DNA of 14,727 bases from Thiocapsa sp. UBA6158. GTDB taxonomy: Bacteria > Pseudomonadota > Gammaproteobacteria > Chromatiales > Chromatiaceae. Under the pieces are notes generated by a model that did not search any database, was not told the DNA's origin, and saw only the letters and a list, made by a program, of their open reading frames with translations. This document shows, piece by piece, positions 11,889 to 14,727 of this stretch. The DNA lies in assembly GCF_002423035.1 (NCBI RefSeq), contig NZ_DIUM01000082.1:13489-28215 (forward strand), written 5' to 3'. A program made the position numbers and the translations under genes. Positions within the stretch are counted from its first letter, which is position 1, and each line of letters starts with the position of its first letter.

Positions 11889-14420
11889 CTATGGCGCCGT
11901 CACCGCGACATTGGTCGCCCCCACCGTCGTCCCGTTCGCGGCGAAGCGCAGGAAGAGGCGGTTGTTGGCCGGATCGAAGGCGATCGGTTGACCGGTGCCG
12001 GTCGCGAAAACGCTGTAATACGCCGTTTGATCGGCACCGATTGAACGCGTCAGGCTGTTGCCGCAGACGATCCATGCTCCTGCCTGGGTGGTCTCGCAGA
12101 CCTGCAGGTTCAATGGCAGACCGCGCCCGCCGTCGTCGGCGCTGACGGTCACCTCGCCGGCACTGCCGATGTTCACCGCCGCCGTGGCGAAGAAGCCGAC
12201 GCCGGTGCTGCTCGGCAGTTGCACCACTCCGTCACCGCTCGGGGTTGCGCCGATGGCGAGCAGATCCGGGGGCGCGGTCGCCGCGGCCGAGAGGATGAAT
12301 GTATTAAGGCCTGGGTTGCTCGGCGCCGGGGCAGTGTTGGCGCAGTCGAACACCAGCGGGATCTCGGTTGCGGTCATTGCTTGGCTCGGTGTGATGCCGA
12401 AGACGAAGCCTTGGGTGGTGCCCGGGGTTATATCGACCGGCGTATTGGAATTTCCGATCAGCGCGTTGGCGGCATTGGTGGTCTGGTAGCTCAAGGTCGC
12501 CGGGATTCCGTCCGGCAGTGCGATCGAGCAGTCGGTCGCCGTTGCGTTGCCGCTGTTGATGACGCTCGCAAATGCGGTGGCGGTTTCGCCGATCGATATC
12601 GCTCGGGCATACGGCAAGATGGCTGCGTTGATTTGGGTGCCTTCGATTGTGTAGGTCACCGTAACGATCTTGCTGCTGCTCATCGACACGGTGCAACTAG
12701 TCCCGCTGGTGCTGCTGCACCCGCTCCAAGAGCCGAAGGTGCTCCCGGTGGAGCTGTTCGGCGCGGTCAGCGTGATCGAGGTTCCGGAGGCGATGCCGCT
12801 CTTGGTGTAGTTGGTCGTACCGGCATAGGTACCGGGATCAGCACTGATCGTGATCCCGGATGCACCACTCGAATTGACGGTAAGGTTGTAGGTTGTCTGC
12901 GTGCCGACCAGCGCCGCAAGGGCTTGATCGACTTTGACTCTAGGCTTGACCCGGCTTCCCGCCCCCGCACGCGTGTCGGTGATCGACCCTCCGGTGTCTT
13001 TGAGCGCAGTCAACACCTCCGAAACGCTTGCCGAAGGGTTCGCTTGCTTGAGCACAGCCCAGGCTCCTGCGACGTGTGGAGCGGCCATCGAGGTGCCGGA
13101 CCAGCTTGCAAATCCCCCGCCGGGCACGGAGGCGTTGATGACGCTGCCCGGCGCTAGCACATCGAGGAAGCTCGCGCTGTTGGAGAACCACGAGACGACG
13201 TCGCTTTTGGTCGTACTGCCAACGCTGACGGCGCTTGAGATACAAGCCGGGCCACTCATGCTATCGGTATAGCCATCGTTGCCGCTTGCAATTACGGTGG
13301 CGATCCCTGCGGCTCGCAATTGATCGATGATTGGCTTGAGCGAGTTATCATCACAAGTGTTGTAGTAACGCCCCCCGCCCAAGCTCATGTTGACCGCGGC
13401 GATTTGATAACTTTCCCTCAACTCAAAAACGCGTTCAAGACCACGGATTTGATCCGAGGAATAAGTTAAGACGCATGGTGACGATGAACCGCAGAAGGTT
13501 TGACCATCGAAGCGACTAAACACCTGGATGGCAATGACCCCGGCGTCTTGTGCCACCCCGGAGAACGTATTCCCTTTGCCGGCCGCGATCCCCGCCACGT
13601 GCGTGCCGTGGTCGCACCCGGAGATACTGGATGAGCAGTTCTGTCCCGAGCCGTTGGCGATCGAGGAGGACGCGCCACCTGGACACAACGAGGTCGATCC
13701 ATAACTGCTGTATGTCGTCGAATAACAGGCTTCGGAGACCACTTTGCTGCTGAGGAACGGATGGGTCTTCTCGACGCCCGTGTCGAGAACCGCCACGACC
13801 CAGCTCTGCCCGGTACGACCGGCGAAGGATGCGCTCCCGTCCGCCCCGATCAAGGGCACACTCTGTTGCAGGGTCGGCTCGACCACGACGTCCTCGACCA
13901 CATCCAGGACCTCCGGGTCGGAGAGCAGTTGTTGCAGGATGTGCTCGTCGGCTTGAATGGCGAACGCCGGGATCAGGGCGAAGCGTTTCACGCCCAATTC
14001 CGCCTCGGTCTTCGGCGTGGTCGCCGTCAACCAGCCCAGCACGCGCTCTTGGGCTTCAGCGAGCGTATCGCGCTGCAGTCGGATCTCCTCGGCATCCAGT
14101 GTCGCCTCCGGCGCCATGGTCTCTCTGAGATGGACGATGACCGGGATCGAGCCATGCCGCGCGGCGGCCTCCAGCAGCACCGCGTGGTGTGTATCGGCAT
14201 CCGCCTGCGGTTCCGGAAAGGCGATTTCGCTGACCACGTCGTCCAATGAGGCGGAGGCAATGTCCGACATGGCACTCGGGTCAATCCCGCCCTGCTCCGC
14301 CGTCAGTGCAGGCGCGAGGCCCATGACGGAGAGCATGATCAAAGACAACACCAGTCGAGCCGGCCAGCGCCTTGCGTGGTCGGAGGGATCAGAGCCTATC
14401 GTCACACGATTGCGCTTCAT
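11889..14420 (-). CDS. Secreted subtilisin-like serine protease (S8) with beta-repeat and 249-residue C-terminal module
   Basis: This is a predicted exported endopeptidase of family S8 (843 residues from ATG 14420). A basic N-terminus and hydrophobic stretch (about 19-40, ending LAPALTA) form a signal peptide. Residues about 60-185 are a propeptide-like region. The catalytic triad is complete: Asp213 in AVLDTGV, His271 in DHGTHVAGIAAG, Ser444 in SGTSMAAPHVAG, with oxyanion Asn381 in ASGNDG. Several Cys in the catalytic domain suggest disulfides, fitting an extracellular enzyme. Residues about 510-592 are a Ser/Thr/Gly-rich divergent InlB-like repeat with FGSWSGC. Residues 595-843 are the module shared with the 833-residue protein. 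ATG 14420 is preferred over the adjacent GTG 14423 because of the ribosome-binding-site spacing. The gene is the first of four on the minus strand, and its middle (about 13300-13500) is visibly more AT-rich than its surroundings. Confidence 0.93.
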   Translation of the reverse strand: MKRNRVTIGSDPSDHARRWPARLVLSLIMLSVMGLAPALTAEQGGIDPSAMSDIASASLDDVVSEIAFPEPQADADTHHAVLLEAAARHGSIPVIVHLRETMAPEATLDAEEIRLQRDTLAEAQERVLGWLTATTPKTEAELGVKRFALIPAFAIQADEHILQQLLSDPEVLDVVEDVVVEPTLQQSVPLIGADGSASFAGRTGQSWVVAVLDTGVEKTHPFLSSKVVSEACYSTTYSSYGSTSLCPGGASSSIANGSGQNCSSSISGCDHGTHVAGIAAGKGNTFSGVAQDAGVIAIQVFSRFDGQTFCGSSSPCVLTYSSDQIRGLERVFELRESYQIAAVNMSLGGGRYYNTCDDNSLKPIIDQLRAAGIATVIASGNDGYTDSMSGPACISSAVSVGSTTKSDVVSWFSNSASFLDVLAPGSVINASVPGGGFASWSGTSMAAPHVAGAWAVLKQANPSASVSEVLTALKDTGGSITDTRAGAGSRVKPRVKVDQALAALVGTQTTYNLTVNSSGASGITISADPGTYAGTTNYTKSGIASGTSITLTAPNSSTGSTFGSWSGCSSTSGTSCTVSMSSSKIVTVTYTIEGTQINAAILPYARAISIGETATAFASVINSGNATATDCSIALPDGIPATLSYQTTNAANALIGNSNTPVDITPGTTQGFVFGITPSQAMTATEIPLVFDCANTAPAPSNPGLNTFILSAAATAPPDLLAIGATPSGDGVVQLPSSTGVGFFATAAVNIGSAGEVTVSADDGGRGLPLNLQVCETTQAGAWIVCGNSLTRSIGADQTAYYSVFATGTGQPIAFDPANNRLFLRFAANGTTVGATNVAVTAP
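11892..12638 (-). repeat. Copy B of the 249-residue C-terminal module
   Basis: These 747 bp encode the C-terminal 249 residues of the S8 protease, from TQINAAILPYARA to ATNVAVTAP. The length is identical to copy A and the alignment needs no gap. The best conserved stretches include LNTFILSAA, TAPPDLLA, TPSGDGVV, AAVNIGSAG, VSADDGGRGLPL and TGTGQP. The four shared Cys positions are retained. Confidence 0.9.
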
Positions 14421-14427
14421 CACGGTA

Positions 14428-14432
14428 CCTCA
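14428..14432 (-). promoter_or_regulatory. Ribosome binding site of the S8 protease
   Basis: TGAGG on the minus strand lies 7 nt before ATG 14420 but only 4 nt before the adjacent GTG 14423, which favours the ATG start. Confidence 0.6.
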
Positions 14433-14547
14433 GGTTATTGTTGTCGACACAGGACCGGAAAGAAGCTCACATCGGAAACTGCCTCTCCAGCTTGGGCGTA
14501 CACCGAGAAAGCCAATTCTACTTTGTCGCATTTCCAGCGGTCTGTGA

Positions 14548-14568
14548 CTTTACATCCATTTTGTAAAG
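14548..14568. promoter_or_regulatory. Inverted repeat CTTTACA-N7-TGTAAAG upstream of the protease
   Basis: A perfect 7-bp inverted repeat with a 7-nt spacer lies 128 bp upstream of the protease ATG, in a 180-bp AT-richer non-coding stretch (14421-14600). The 21-bp spacing of the whole element suits a dimeric regulator's operator. No clear -35/-10 or sigma-54 promoter could be assigned around it. Confidence 0.35.
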
Positions 14569-14600
14569 GTATCGATCGATGGTTGACATCTGCGATGATG

Positions 14601-14706
14601 GCTTGACTCGGTGTGATGCCGAAGACGAAGCCTTGGGTGGCACTGGGCGCGATGTCGACCGGTGTGTTGGAATTTCCGATCAGCGCGTTGGCGGCGTTGG
14701 TGGTCT
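14601..14706 (-). pseudogene. 106-bp remnant of a third copy of the C-terminal module
   Basis: On the minus strand this reads TTNAANALIGNSNTPVDI...TQGFVFGITPSQA, matching module residues 53-87. Against protease copy B (12379-12484) it aligns over 106 bp with 12 mismatches by hand count, about 89%, versus a more distant match to copy A. There is no start, and the frame leaves the module on both sides. The low-coordinate side fades around 14590-14600 and the high-coordinate side ends sharply at 14706. It is either a broken neighbouring gene or the interrupted end of a gene continuing beyond the window. Confidence 0.8.
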
Positions 14707-14727
14707 AGGAGCCTGTCCGACTTGTGT
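14707..14727. mobile_element. Possible terminal inverted repeat of an insertion sequence, cut by the window edge
   Basis: Similarity to the module stops abruptly after ...GGTCT, and the following AGGAGCCTGTCCGACTTGTG looks like an IS end of the GAGCCTGTCCGA type, possibly inserted at a CTAG-like target. Only 21 bp are visible and no transposase can be seen, so this is a guess from the sharp junction and sequence style. Confidence 0.3.

Noticed and set aside
12636..12638. C-terminal PEP-CTERM, GlyGly-CTERM or LPXTG sorting signal on the exported proteins
   Set aside because: Both proteins end in ATNVAVTxP without a hydrophobic helix or basic tail, so none of these known sorting signals fits.

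Overview
The window looks like chromosomal DNA from a high-GC gammaproteobacterium. The housekeeping proteins (FtsH, GlmM, RatA, RnfH, BamE, Fur) follow the gammaproteobacterial family patterns closely. The overall flavour suggests a purple sulfur bacterium-like member of the Chromatiales, but that placement is inference from recalled resemblance, not from a search.

Left half (1-6000): core genes. The 3' part of ftsH is followed after 14 bp by glmM. glmM is overlapped at its stop codon by a sodium:neurotransmitter symporter-family (SNF) transporter. After a 197-bp gap comes the overlapping pair ratA-rnfH, then convergent bamE, then divergent fur. ratA-rnfH / bamE / fur is a familiar gammaproteobacterial neighbourhood. 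folP, which often lies between ftsH and glmM, is absent, and smpB is not beside ratA. Four consecutive plus-strand genes (SNF, ratA, rnfH, fur) appear to start with TTG or GTG.

Right half (6013-14420): four large genes, all on the minus strand. In transcription order they are a secreted subtilisin-like (S8) protease, a methyltransferase with a long helical C-terminal extension, an RgpF-type rhamnan-synthesis glycosyltransferase, and a secreted 833-residue protein whose N-terminal half resembles an alpha/alpha-barrel (six-hairpin) fold. The two outer, secreted proteins have unrelated catalytic halves. Both carry a divergent InlB-type beta-repeat followed by the same C-terminal module of exactly 249 residues. 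My hand alignment of the two modules is ungapped with about 71% identity (178/249). A third, 106-bp fragment of the module (about 89% identical in DNA to the protease copy) lies at the right edge. There the similarity stops abruptly at a sequence that could be the end of an insertion sequence.

The most interesting reading is that the 249-residue module is a mobile or shared C-terminal unit for exported proteins. It may serve surface attachment, sorting or substrate binding. The two glycan-type enzymes between its two copies may make or modify the surface partner. Sharing of the module is directly visible; the function is inference. No RNA genes, CRISPR arrays or complete mobile elements were seen.
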